From a bacterium (GTDB lineage Bacteria; Chlamydiota; Chlamydiia; Chlamydiales; FEN-1388), in contig JAJZPP010000013.1 of assembly GCA_021811115.1 (NCBI GenBank), forward strand, positions 1-8,440: DNA of 8,440 nt, written 5' to 3'. The notes beneath the pieces were generated by a model. It searched no databases. It saw only the letters and a list, made by a program, of their open reading frames with translations, and had not been told where the DNA came from. The translations under genes were made by a program, and so were the position numbers. Within the stretch, counting starts at the first letter, position 1, and the number at the start of each line of letters is the position of its first letter. This document shows positions 1 to 6,728 of the stretch, piece by piece.

Positions 1-894
1 AGGCGGCGTGCCTACTTGGGGAGAAATGAGAACGAAGGGAGTTGTTGAATTTGGGCCAGTGACAAAATTTTTCCACTGTGACGTTAACTGTTGCATCAGT
101 TGCGTGATGACGTCGTTTTGCTGAGCTTGTCCTGAAAGATTAGTATTTATGGGGATGGCGCTGGTTGAGAAAAGCGTTTGACCGCCGAGACCTGTTACCC
201 CCCAGTTATCGGCGATGTCTACCTCGGCAGTGTAGGTATCTACCGTTCCTCCGGTTACTGAAGCTTGGCCTTTGATGATGGTCAATTTGAGCGGGCTGTT
301 AGCTGTTGCGCAGAACGGATCACCTATTTCTGGAGGGCTCCACGAAGCGGAGGCGATTATCGAAGAGGTGATAACAGAATCATTGATTAACGACTGAAAC
401 ACCTGTTGTACGCTCAGGGAGGCGTAGCCGAGTGTTGTTTTTCCGAAATCGGTGTCATTAACAACAATTTGATTCTGAGCCTGCGGTCCATACAACGGCA
501 ATTGGGCCGTCATGTCTGTGTACTTGCTCTGCCATTGGGTGTAGAGGTCGAGTAGACTACTCTGCGTCTTCATCGATCCTTGGAGCGCCTGGAGCATCTG
601 GATGCAGAGACTGTAGACGGCAAAAATCGTCTGTCTGGCAGCGATTTCATTCAGTGAGAGAGCGTTACTGGCTTCGCTGACATATCCCGAGGTGATTCCA
701 CTTGTAAGAAACTGGACGTACAAGGCGTTTTTTTCTGCATCGCTGAGTGTGGAGATATCGATCCCTTGCGAGGTAGCGTATGAGGTGAGATAGGCATTAA
801 ATTTCGTAAGGAGATTGGCAGCGTCGCTGGAAGTAGGATCGATCCCTTTAAATGCCAGTGTCAGCGTATCAAAGAGTGTCGGTGTAATACTCAT
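1..894 (-). CDS. Hypothetical Ser/Thr/Gln-rich protein, third gene of a paralogous cluster (C-terminus beyond window)
   Basis: An open frame of 298 codons runs from an ATG at 894 to the window edge with no stop, so the C-terminus is missing. The start is well supported: a strong Shine-Dalgarno (AAAGGAG, 903-909) lies 8 bases upstream and overlaps the stop of the preceding gene. The product begins MSITPTLFDT, has no hydrophobic signal peptide or long membrane segment, and is rich in Ser, Thr, Gln and Ala. Residues 21-135 look helical; residues about 190-250 look more beta-like with many Gly. Residues 32-72 (NAYL...SGITSGYV) match a module found in both upstream genes, and LGYASLSVQQVF (155-166) matches LGYNLISVKEFI in the second gene, so this is a paralogue. 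I do not recognise the family. Secretion by a type III system is an inference from composition and the likely chlamydial host only. Confidence 0.85.
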   Translation of the reverse strand, partial: MSITPTLFDTLTLAFKGIDPTSSDAANLLTKFNAYLTSYATSQGIDISTLSDAEKNALYVQFLTSGITSGYVSEASNALSLNEIAARQTIFAVYSLCIQMLQALQGSMKTQSSLLDLYTQWQSKYTDMTAQLPLYGPQAQNQIVVNDTDFGKTTLGYASLSVQQVFQSLINDSVITSSIIASASWSPPEIGDPFCATANSPLKLTIIKGQASVTGGTVDTYTAEVDIADNWGVTGLGGQTLFSTSAIPINTNLSGQAQQNDVITQLMQQLTSQWKNFVTGPNSTTPFVLISPQVGTPP

Positions 895-902
895 GGTTTT
901 TT

Positions 903-909
903 CTCCTTT
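903..909 (-). promoter_or_regulatory. Shine-Dalgarno overlapping the upstream stop codon
   Basis: The sequence AAAGGAG on the minus strand sits 8 bases before the ATG at 894. Its first two bases are the last two of the TAA stop (908-910) of the 628-residue gene. Termination and re-initiation are therefore almost superimposed, which suggests translational coupling and fixes the start of the downstream gene. Confidence 0.8.
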
Positions 910-2794
910 ATGAAGTTTTTATGCCAAAGACTGCCTTGATAACCGTGTCTATTCCGGTGAGAATGGTTGTCCAGACGTCGCAAATCTGGTTAATCGATTG
1001 CTGCGTGTTTGAGAGTGAGGTCTGTAATTTTGAGATAAAGCTCGTCACAATGTCTCGTTTGGCTTTGATGTTTTGGCTCATCTGTTCGAGGATGGCGTTC
1101 TGTTGGAGGCGGTTTGTGACGTCGGTAGAATTGGCTGAGGCATCCATTGAGGTGTACCGTCCAGGCCAGCCTGCTGGAGGATTTCCGTATTTACCTCGGT
1201 AGAAATCTAAGAGATCCCCTTGTTTTTGGAGCGCTTGCTTGATCAGGGCTTCGAATCCAGTCGACCCTGCCAATGTGGCGGCCCAGTCAGACATGTCTTG
1301 GTATGCGGGTTGACGGATGGATCCATCGGCGTTGTACACAATGATTGGATTTCCTTGAGCATCGGTGGTGGCAAGGGTGCCGCTATACGTCGCTGGGGAT
1401 TGAAGGCTACCGGTTGGGGGTGCTGTGTAGGAATAGGAGAAAACGTGGCTTGATGGGTCGTAGCTGACGGTAAAGGTACCGCTTGTTTTGTTGCCGCTGC
1501 TGTCCGTAATGTTGAGAGTGACGCTTCGGTTGACTGGGTCGGTGTAGGTTTGTTCCACAGCATATGAGATGAACTCTTTAACAGAGATGAGGTTATACCC
1601 CAAGGTAAAAGAGCCCAAATCCCACTGTGTCGGATCATCCCCTGCTGGGATCTGTATCGTTGTGTTGGGGTCGGTAGCGGGGTTCTGGATCCCCGTGATG
1701 GTTGGAACGCGAGCCATCATCTGCGTGTACGCTTGTTGTAATTGACCATAGTACATGAGCGAGTACGCTTGCGTTCGAACAATATCTTGCGTCGCATTGA
1801 GCATGGTCACCAGGCTGTTGAGCGAACTGTTCAGGATGACCCGTGAGACGCTTTCAAATGGGGTTTGGCCTGTTGTGGCACTGTAGTAGTACTGATTGCT
1901 CAAAAGCCCTTTGACGTAGGTAGCAAAGGTGGCATACATCTTCTGGACGACTGCCGGATCGGTAGGAGTATAAATTTTTCCTTGACTGTCCACAAACCCC
2001 GAATTGTACAGGTACGCATTCCACAGGTCTGTTTGCTGGATGGTGTTGAGGTTGCCATAAAAGGCTGAAAGGTAGTTGGTGAAGAAGGTGTAGAGGGGAT
2101 TTGATGGATCGGGTAGGCTGTTGGTGGATTCCAGGACGGTGATGTTGGTCCCCCAGCTGGAATACAGCGATACGAATGCTTTAAAGGCGGCAAGGACAGT
2201 TGGATCGCTCGGATCGGCGTATTCATTGTTGGTTGTGAAGCAGAATCGATCCCACAGCTTGGCTTGATAGAGAGGAAGATCGCTCAGAGAAGAGCCACCA
2301 GAAAAATAGGTTTTGAAGACGTCGAGATAATAGGAGTCTCGTGTTTTGAGGACGGTAATAAAATTGGTAAAGGCGGTCTGGAGAGCTGAAGAGTCGGGCG
2401 GGTTATAGATGTGTCCTGAGCTATCCACATAGCCTTGATCATACAGAAAAGCGTTCCACAGGTCATTTTGCTCTGTGGTGTTGGTGATGCTGTAGTTTGA
2501 GGAGAGGTAATTGGCATAGAAAGTGGGATTACTTGCGCTCGCCAGCGTATTGGAGGATTGGAGGACTGGGAGCTCAAACGACCAGGCGTGGTACTGCTGA
2601 ACGATCGCTTCGTACTCTTGCTGCGTTTGGGGCGTACTTGGGGAGCTTTTTGAGAGACCTGTTATCTGTTCAAATCGTTGATCGATCGCATCCTGATACG
2701 CCTGGGCCGTAACAGCAGTATACGGCCCCCCGCTGTAGTACTCTTGAAGGAGTGTCTCATAGAATGGATCGTCTTGAATGGTTGGATTACTCAT
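908..2794 (-). CDS. Hypothetical 628-residue repeat-containing protein, second gene of the paralogous cluster
   Basis: I do not recognise this family. The frame runs from an ATG at 2794, preceded by a GAGGA Shine-Dalgarno (2804-2808, 9-base spacing), to TAA at 908-910. The N-terminus (MSNPTIQDDP) is polar and has no signal peptide. Residues 11-152 and 155-300 are a tandem duplication: YETLLQEYYSGG recurs as YLDVFKTYFSGG, and DLWNAFLYDQGYVDSSGHIY as DLWNAYLYNSGFVDSQGKIY. Residues 316-415 look helical and end in LGYNLISVKEFISYAV, shared with the third gene. Residues 420-475 look beta-rich (TVSYDPSS). Residues 555-600 form a Gln-rich amphipathic helix, followed by a mildly hydrophobic tail. Only two Cys (185, 605) are present. 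It lies 22 bases after the first gene and 13 before the third, so one operon is likely. A secreted effector, translocator or filament protein is conceivable; this is inference. Confidence 0.9.
   Translation of the reverse strand: MSNPTIQDDPFYETLLQEYYSGGPYTAVTAQAYQDAIDQRFEQITGLSKSSPSTPQTQQEYEAIVQQYHAWSFELPVLQSSNTLASASNPTFYANYLSSNYSITNTTEQNDLWNAFLYDQGYVDSSGHIYNPPDSSALQTAFTNFITVLKTRDSYYLDVFKTYFSGGSSLSDLPLYQAKLWDRFCFTTNNEYADPSDPTVLAAFKAFVSLYSSWGTNITVLESTNSLPDPSNPLYTFFTNYLSAFYGNLNTIQQTDLWNAYLYNSGFVDSQGKIYTPTDPAVVQKMYATFATYVKGLLSNQYYYSATTGQTPFESVSRVILNSSLNSLVTMLNATQDIVRTQAYSLMYYGQLQQAYTQMMARVPTITGIQNPATDPNTTIQIPAGDDPTQWDLGSFTLGYNLISVKEFISYAVEQTYTDPVNRSVTLNITDSSGNKTSGTFTVSYDPSSHVFSYSYTAPPTGSLQSPATYSGTLATTDAQGNPIIVYNADGSIRQPAYQDMSDWAATLAGSTGFEALIKQALQKQGDLLDFYRGKYGNPPAGWPGRYTSMDASANSTDVTNRLQQNAILEQMSQNIKAKRDIVTSFISKLQTSLSNTQQSINQICDVWTTILTGIDTVIKAVFGIKTS
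1895..2332 (-). repeat. Second copy of an in-gene tandem duplication (about 145 codons)
   Basis: This encodes residues 155-300 of the 628-residue protein. It aligns with residues 11-152 at an offset of 144-145 residues. The best-conserved block is DLWNAYLYNSGFVDSQGKIY (256-275). At the DNA level the bases around CACAGGTC and the preceding codons are also visibly similar, but the copies have diverged too far to call a recent duplication. Confidence 0.8.
2339..2764 (-). repeat. First copy of an in-gene tandem duplication (about 142 codons)
   Basis: This encodes residues 11-152 of the 628-residue protein and is the partner of the copy at 1895-2332. Conserved landmarks are the Y-rich SGG segment at 12-23, the V-L-x-S-x-N-x-L stretch at 77-84, the NYL/SNY segment at 95-101 and the DLWNAFLYDQGYVD block at 111-124. 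Confidence 0.8.
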
Positions 2795-2816
2795 GGTCTT
2801 TCTTCCTCTTCTTACA

Positions 2817-4328
2817 TTACCTTCCTACGTTTTGTGCCATCGTTTGGAGTAACTGATGGATATCGGATAGCATGGAGGAAGCTGATTGATAAAACTCTTG
2901 GTACACAAACATGACCTCTTGGAGCTTTTCTCGTTCGGTATCGTTCAACGATTGGGAGGCGACAATCGAGTTGTTCAGGTGGGTTTGGTAGGTTCCCTGG
3001 TTGGATGTGGTGAAGTCGGCGACCCATGTCGTGAGCGAAGCCCCACTGGTTTTGAGCGCCTGAAAATCGCTGAGAACCACCCCAATCTGTTGCGAAAGTG
3101 GCGTTCCATCGGCTCCTGCTGAGCTGATCTGATTCTGGAGGTAGGTGAGGTTTGAGATGACTTGGTCTATTGTGGCGCTGAAGGCACCTGTCATTGTTGT
3201 GCCCAGCTTCGATAGGTCAACAAAGCTTCCGGCACTTAACCCTTGAACATAGTAGACGGGAGGGTTGGCACTCGGGTTGGCCTGAGTTGAATCTCCAGTA
3301 AACAATGCGTTTGATGGGTATGTGCCGGTGGTTATCCCTGAGGAAACAAGGGCGACGTAATTGGCGACGTCGGTGCTCGAGAAGTTCGGGATGTTGGAGA
3401 GTGTTTGGTTAAAGGTGCTCGATTCAAATTGTTGGTACTGCGGGTTACTCGAGGAGAGCGTTTGCAGCTGCATGATGAAGTCTTGGGGAGTCTTCTGGTT
3501 CATGAGGTCTTGCAGCGAGTTCAAGTAGGAGAGCGCCGTTTGGTTGGTGTTGATGGCTCCTTGGAGAGAGCTCATCTCGGTATACAACATCGCGTTGCCT
3601 GCGATGACGTAATCGGTCATTAAGATCTGTTGGATAGAATCGGATTGGGAGTAGGCGTTCCCAAGAATGAGGGATGTTAAAACGACATTGGCCGCATTCT
3701 GTAGGACGGTGCCAAAGTTGTAGATGGCTGGATTGTTGATTATGGTGGAGAGGGCTGTGGTCGCATCTCCGATCCCTATACCGGCTCCGTTGGAGCCAAC
3801 AGGATCCCAGCCGGCGCCACGCAGCGTTCTGGTGATTTGGTCGACCGATTCACCCATGTATCGGTCCATTGTGGAGCTGAGAGCTACAGATCCGCTGGAT
3901 ACTAGATCGCCGACGCTTCCGAGGTTGCTTGCGTTGAGACCGCTGATAGTATACTTACTTGAAGAAGCATCATAACTGACAGAAAGTCCATCGACAGTAC
4001 CGCTGGAATACCCCTCTTGACCGCCCGAAACAACCTTCATCTGGGACCAGGCGTCCAAAAATTGCATCACAGATTGGATTGTTTGGCTCGGATCTTTTGA
4101 TGGATCTGCCACCCATGTTTGTGAAGAGGAATCCCAATAGGTTGGGGTTGTGAATGTGTTTGTTGTTGGATCCCAGCCGATAGCATGCTGGAGCGTGTCA
4201 ATGGCATCGCTGTAAATAGTGGCTGAACTCTGCGCGATTTCTGTACTAAAGACACGCACAGAGACAGGGTATGTGGCAGCACCGCCACTCATGACTTCGG
4301 TTAAAAACGAGACAGTAGTTTCAGACAT
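2817..4328 (-). CDS. Hypothetical 503-residue Cys-free protein, first gene of the paralogous cluster
   Basis: I do not recognise this family. I chose the ATG at 4328 (MSETTVSFLT) because an AGAGG Shine-Dalgarno lies 6 bases upstream and because it resembles the MSxxT starts of the two following genes. The frame is open up to a GTG at 4400, but that codon lies in a 13-bp hairpin and lacks a well-placed ribosome site. The product has no visible Cys, few Lys and Arg, abundant Ser, Thr, Gln and Asn, and no signal peptide. GWDP occurs at 51-54 and 173-176. Residues 205-290 form a long helical region with a heptad-like pattern (EMSSLQGAINTNQTALSYLN). Residues 307-345 carry the module shared with the neighbouring genes. 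Residues 461-503 form a terminal amphipathic helix ending MAQNVGR. The first position after the promoter makes it the lead gene of the operon. A type III-secreted or filament-like role is a hypothesis based on composition and helical ends. Confidence 0.88.
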   Translation of the reverse strand: MSETTVSFLTEVMSGGAATYPVSVRVFSTEIAQSSATIYSDAIDTLQHAIGWDPTTNTFTTPTYWDSSSQTWVADPSKDPSQTIQSVMQFLDAWSQMKVVSGGQEGYSSGTVDGLSVSYDASSSKYTISGLNASNLGSVGDLVSSGSVALSSTMDRYMGESVDQITRTLRGAGWDPVGSNGAGIGIGDATTALSTIINNPAIYNFGTVLQNAANVVLTSLILGNAYSQSDSIQQILMTDYVIAGNAMLYTEMSSLQGAINTNQTALSYLNSLQDLMNQKTPQDFIMQLQTLSSSNPQYQQFESSTFNQTLSNIPNFSSTDVANYVALVSSGITTGTYPSNALFTGDSTQANPSANPPVYYVQGLSAGSFVDLSKLGTTMTGAFSATIDQVISNLTYLQNQISSAGADGTPLSQQIGVVLSDFQALKTSGASLTTWVADFTTSNQGTYQTHLNNSIVASQSLNDTEREKLQEVMFVYQEFYQSASSMLSDIHQLLQTMAQNVGR

Positions 4329-4361
4329 AAGAGACCTCTTTTTCTCTAAAAATATTGGTAT

Positions 4362-4400
4362 GTGCTTAAAGAAGCTTCCTTCCTCGACTTCTTTAAGCAC
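4362..4400 (-). promoter_or_regulatory. Perfect 13-bp hairpin in the predicted leader of the cluster mRNA
   Basis: The arms GTGCTTAAAGAAG (4362-4374) and CTTCTTTAAGCAC (4388-4400) pair perfectly around a 13-base loop. On the minus strand the loop is TCGAGGAAGGAAG, which contains purine-rich Shine-Dalgarno-like sequence. The hairpin lies between the predicted transcription start (about 4428) and the ATG at 4328. No T-run follows it on the minus strand, so it does not look like an ordinary terminator. A leader structure affecting stability or translation, or a DNA operator, are both possible. Confidence 0.7.
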
Positions 4401-4434
4401 TTACTGTATTCAATTCCTTTCTCTCTCTATACTC

Positions 4435-4463
4435 ATTATATTACAAGAAAATCTTTATAGCAA
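4435..4463 (-). promoter_or_regulatory. Sigma-70-type promoter of the three-gene hypothetical operon
   Basis: On the minus strand TTGCTA (4463-4458) is followed after exactly 17 bases by a consensus TATAAT (4440-4435). The expected start of transcription is near 4428, giving a leader of about 100 bases before the ATG at 4328. The surroundings are AT-rich, and a GA-rich stretch follows the -10. In Chlamydiota this type of site is read by the housekeeping sigma-66. Confidence 0.65.
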
Positions 4464-4834
4464 ACGCCTCAGAAATCTTAAATACACCCTTAATTTTCCA
4501 AATAAAATGATTGACTTTTAATGGTTCGTGAGAAGCTACTCACCAGGACCCGCGATTATGTAACAGGGGGCACAGAAATCACAGAGACGTTATCGTGTGC
4601 AAAAAAAAGCTTGGTTCAAAGGGGGTAGGGAGGAAGAATCGATAAAGGCCGGGATCATCAAGAGAGCGAACAATGATATTCATGATAGAATGATATGAAT
4701 GATAAAATTTTTTATCATTCGCATCATTCTATCATTTTTTTACTATTTGGCTGACTGATGGGGGTGTAAAGAAGACGTAATGATCAGAGGAGAGCTCTCT
4801 TACGGAACCCAGCCCCCAATTCTTCCCATGAGCC
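4464..4834. other. Intergenic region without a convincing gene
   Basis: Between the cluster promoter and the clpX terminator I find no supported coding frame on either strand. A 35-codon plus-strand frame beginning at 4521 lacks a ribosome site and any recognisable product. The one striking element is the long palindrome at 4683-4741, listed separately. A short perfect palindrome GAGAGCTCTC lies at 4790-4799, with no evident meaning. Confidence 0.6.
4683..4741 (+). terminator. Long AT-rich inverted repeat followed by T7 (terminator-like on the plus strand)
   Basis: Two 25-base arms (4683-4707 and 4710-4734) are complementary except for two adjacent positions (AT at 4695-4696 against GC at 4721-4722) and are separated by 2 bases. 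Seven Ts (4735-4741) follow on the plus strand; the minus-strand side has no T-run. The arms are built from repeated TGATA/GAATGATA units. By structure this is an intrinsic terminator for plus-strand transcription, but no plus-strand gene is visible upstream of it. It could instead stop antisense RNA, act as a protein-binding palindrome, or be the 3' end of an unannotated small RNA. Confidence 0.5.
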
Positions 4835-4858
4835 AAAAACGGCGTGGTTTCACGCCGT
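4835..4858 (-). terminator. Rho-independent terminator of the tig-clpP-clpX operon
   Basis: On the minus strand ACGGCGTG (4858-4851), a four-base loop AAAC and CACGCCGT (4846-4839) form a perfect GC-rich 8-bp stem that runs directly into a U-tract (4839-4835). The clpX TGA stop (4852-4850) spans the end of the left arm and the loop, so the terminator is partly coding sequence. Confidence 0.88.
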
Positions 4859-6079
4859 CTTGGTCCGGAGGATTTTGGGCGGGGCGTTGTCGGTGATCGT
4901 CTCCTTTTCAATGAGGATCTCACGGATGGACGGATCGGTGGGCACTTCGAACATCAGGTCTTGCATCGTATTCTCAAGGATCATACGTAGCGCGCGTGCC
5001 CCCGTACCAGCATCAAAAGCCTTTTTGGCGATCGCTGAGAGAGCATCGTCGGTAAAGTCAAGGTGAACGTTTTCGAGTGAAAAGAGCGCCTTAAACTGCT
5101 TGAGGAGGGAGTTTTTTGGCTCCACGAGGATGCGGATAAGATCGGCAGCAGCCAGCTGGTTGCAGTTGGCAATGCAGTTGAACCGGCCGATAAATTCTGG
5201 GATCATGCCAAACTGGATAAAGTCCTCAGGCTCCACCTTGGCAAGGAGGCGATCATGATCATCCAAGTTTATCGATGGCTCCTTGGAGGCTCCAAAACCA
5301 ATCGTGGACCGGCCGAGTCGACGAGCAATGATCTTGTCAAGCCCGACAAAAGCGCCTCCACCAATGAAGAGAATGTTGTCCGTGTTGACCTTGATGTAGT
5401 CTTGGCTGGGATGCTTGCGGCCACCCTTTGGAGGAACATTGGCAATGGTCCCCTCCACAATTTTCAATAACGCTTGCTGAACCCCTTCACCCGAGACATC
5501 TCGCGTGATGGAGACGTTGGAGCTGGTCCTGTGGATCTTGTCAATCTCATCGATGTAGATAATCCCTCGCTCCGCCCGCTCCACATCAAAATCGGCGTTC
5601 TGTAAGAGGCGTAGGATGATGTTCTCAACGTCCTCGCCTACGTAGCCGGCCTCTGTGAGCGTCGTCGCATCGGCGATAGCAAACGGCACGTCAAGCATCT
5701 GTGCGAGCGTTTTGGCAATCAGCGTTTTGCCTGAGCCGGTCGGGCCAAAGAGGAGCACGTTGGACTTGTTAAACTCAACATCCTGTGCTTTTGCCTTTTT
5801 GGTAACCCGCTTGTAGTGGTTGTAGACGGCAACTGAGATGGTCCGCTTGGCTGCATCTTGACCAATGATGTATTCGTCAAGTTTTTCTTTTAGTTCTTTG
5901 GGCTTTAGGATTTTGAGCTCATGCTTGGGCCCAATTTTTTGCTTGGATCGGCTGTCAATAATGGAGCTGCACAGATCGACGCACCGTTCGCAGATGTACA
6001 CGTCGGGTCCGGCGATGAGTTTTTCAACAGCCTCTGCAGGACGGCCGCAGAAGGAGCAACTGGCTTGATCTTTTGTCAT
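4850..6079 (-). CDS. clpX: ATP-dependent Clp protease ATP-binding subunit ClpX
   Basis: ClpX is the hexameric AAA+ unfoldase that recognises substrates and threads them into ClpP in the cytoplasm. All hallmarks are visible in this 409-residue product. The N-terminal zinc-binding domain has C8, C11, C30 and C33. Walker A GPTGSGKT is at 112-119, pore loop GYVG at 145-148 and Walker B IIYIDEID at 173-180. A second pore loop RKH is at 221-223, the ClpP-docking IGF tripeptide at 260-262, the arginine-finger segment EFIGR at 295-299, and sensor-2 GAR at 360-362. The chosen ATG at 6079 gives [12 protein letters not shown], which matches the usual family start; an in-frame TTG at 6088 would add three residues. 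The ribosome site is weak. The gene starts 21 bases after clpP and ends within a terminator stem, so it is the last gene of the tig-clpP-clpX operon. Length is typical. Confidence 0.98.
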   Translation of the reverse strand: MTKDQASCSFCGRPAEAVEKLIAGPDVYICERCVDLCSSIIDSRSKQKIGPKHELKILKPKELKEKLDEYIIGQDAAKRTISVAVYNHYKRVTKKAKAQDVEFNKSNVLLFGPTGSGKTLIAKTLAQMLDVPFAIADATTLTEAGYVGEDVENIILRLLQNADFDVERAERGIIYIDEIDKIHRTSSNVSITRDVSGEGVQQALLKIVEGTIANVPPKGGRKHPSQDYIKVNTDNILFIGGGAFVGLDKIIARRLGRSTIGFGASKEPSINLDDHDRLLAKVEPEDFIQFGMIPEFIGRFNCIANCNQLAAADLIRILVEPKNSLLKQFKALFSLENVHLDFTDDALSAIAKKAFDAGTGARALRMILENTMQDLMFEVPTDPSIREILIEKETITDNAPPKILRTKTA

Positions 6080-6100
6080 ATTATACAAAATTCTTTTTGA

Positions 6101-6709
6101 CTAATTCTTTTTTGTTACAAAGACAGAGTCGGTCAGCCCGTAGGCGACAGCCTCTTCTGCGCTCATGAAGAAATCCCGTTCCGTATCGGCAAGGATCTGA
6201 TCGAGCGTCTTTCCACACGCCTCTGCGAGGATGTTCGCTAGCCTCGTCTTCATGTAGATGAGCTCTTTTGCTTGGAGGGCCACGTCGGCAGAGGTGCCGC
6301 CAATGCCGCCCCATGGCTGGTGGATCATCATGCGGCTATTGGGGAGGGCGAACCGTTTGCCCTTGGTTCCTGAGGCGAGCAGGACAGCAGCCATTGAGGT
6401 AGCCTGTCCGATGCAGTAGGTGGTGATAGGACAGCCTACCGACTGCATCGTGTCAAAGATGGCAAGACCGGCCGTGACCGATCCTCCAGGGGAGTTGATG
6501 TAGAGGTGGATATCCTTTTTGGCATCTTCCATCTTCAAGAAGAGCATCTGGGCCACGACGATATTGGCCATGTGGTCTGAAATCTCCGTCCCAATGAAAA
6601 TGATGCGGTCTTTCAGGAGGCGCGAGTAGATATCGAGCACACGTTCACCGCGGGCGGTGTCTTCGATGACGTATGGGGTGAGTGATGCTTGTATCTTATG
6701 TCTATTCAT
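6101..6709 (-). CDS. clpP: ATP-dependent Clp protease proteolytic subunit ClpP
   Basis: ClpP is the serine protease that forms the degradation chamber docked by ClpX. The 202-residue product has the complete triad: S105 in GQATSMAA, H130 in MMIHQP and D179 in TERDFF, plus the oxyanion-loop segment [11 protein letters not shown] at 71-81. The start at 6709 ([18 protein letters not shown]) is preferred: it begins 19 bases after the tig stop and has a modest GGAA site upstream, whereas the in-frame ATG at 6754 would lie inside tig and add 15 residues. By alignment with E. coli, SLTP corresponds to the mature start ALVP, which would leave an 8-residue propeptide. Chlamydiae carry two ClpP proteins; the copy next to clpX in C. 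trachomatis is called ClpP2, so this is probably its orthologue (inference). Confidence 0.97.
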   Translation of the reverse strand: MNRHKIQASLTPYVIEDTARGERVLDIYSRLLKDRIIFIGTEISDHMANIVVAQMLFLKMEDAKKDIHLYINSPGGSVTAGLAIFDTMQSVGCPITTYCIGQATSMAAVLLASGTKGKRFALPNSRMMIHQPWGGIGGTSADVALQAKELIYMKTRLANILAEACGKTLDQILADTERDFFMSAEEAVAYGLTDSVFVTKKN

Positions 6710-6728
6710 GGCAGTTCCATCGTTGTTA

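Noticed and set aside
1243..1638. A 131-codon Pro/Thr-rich minus-strand frame
   Set aside because: It lies wholly within the 628-residue gene in another frame, has no ribosome site, and looks like a composition artefact.
4329..4400. N-terminal extension of the first hypothetical protein from a GTG at 4400
   Set aside because: The GTG lies at the edge of a perfect hairpin and lacks a well-spaced ribosome site, whereas the ATG at 4328 has one and matches the MSxxT starts of its paralogues.
4219..4521. A 100-codon plus-strand frame spanning the start of the hypothetical operon and its promoter
   Set aside because: It is antisense to the first gene, has no ribosome site, and its tail reads through AT-rich promoter sequence.
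4521..4628. A 35-codon plus-strand frame (MVREKLLTRTR...) in the intergenic region
   Set aside because: No Shine-Dalgarno, no known motif and ordinary chance length; a TTGACT upstream at 4511 has no matching -10.
4401..4834. CRISPR array, insertion sequence or attachment site
   Set aside because: There is only one palindrome and no spaced repeat array, transposase frame, terminal inverted repeats or integrase. No tRNA-end duplication is seen near the tRNA genes either.
6707..6721. A tiny MELP frame whose TGA overlaps the clpP ATG (ATGA)
   Set aside because: Four codons overlapping a start by chance is common, and the ribosome-site spacing is poor; not enough for a leader peptide.
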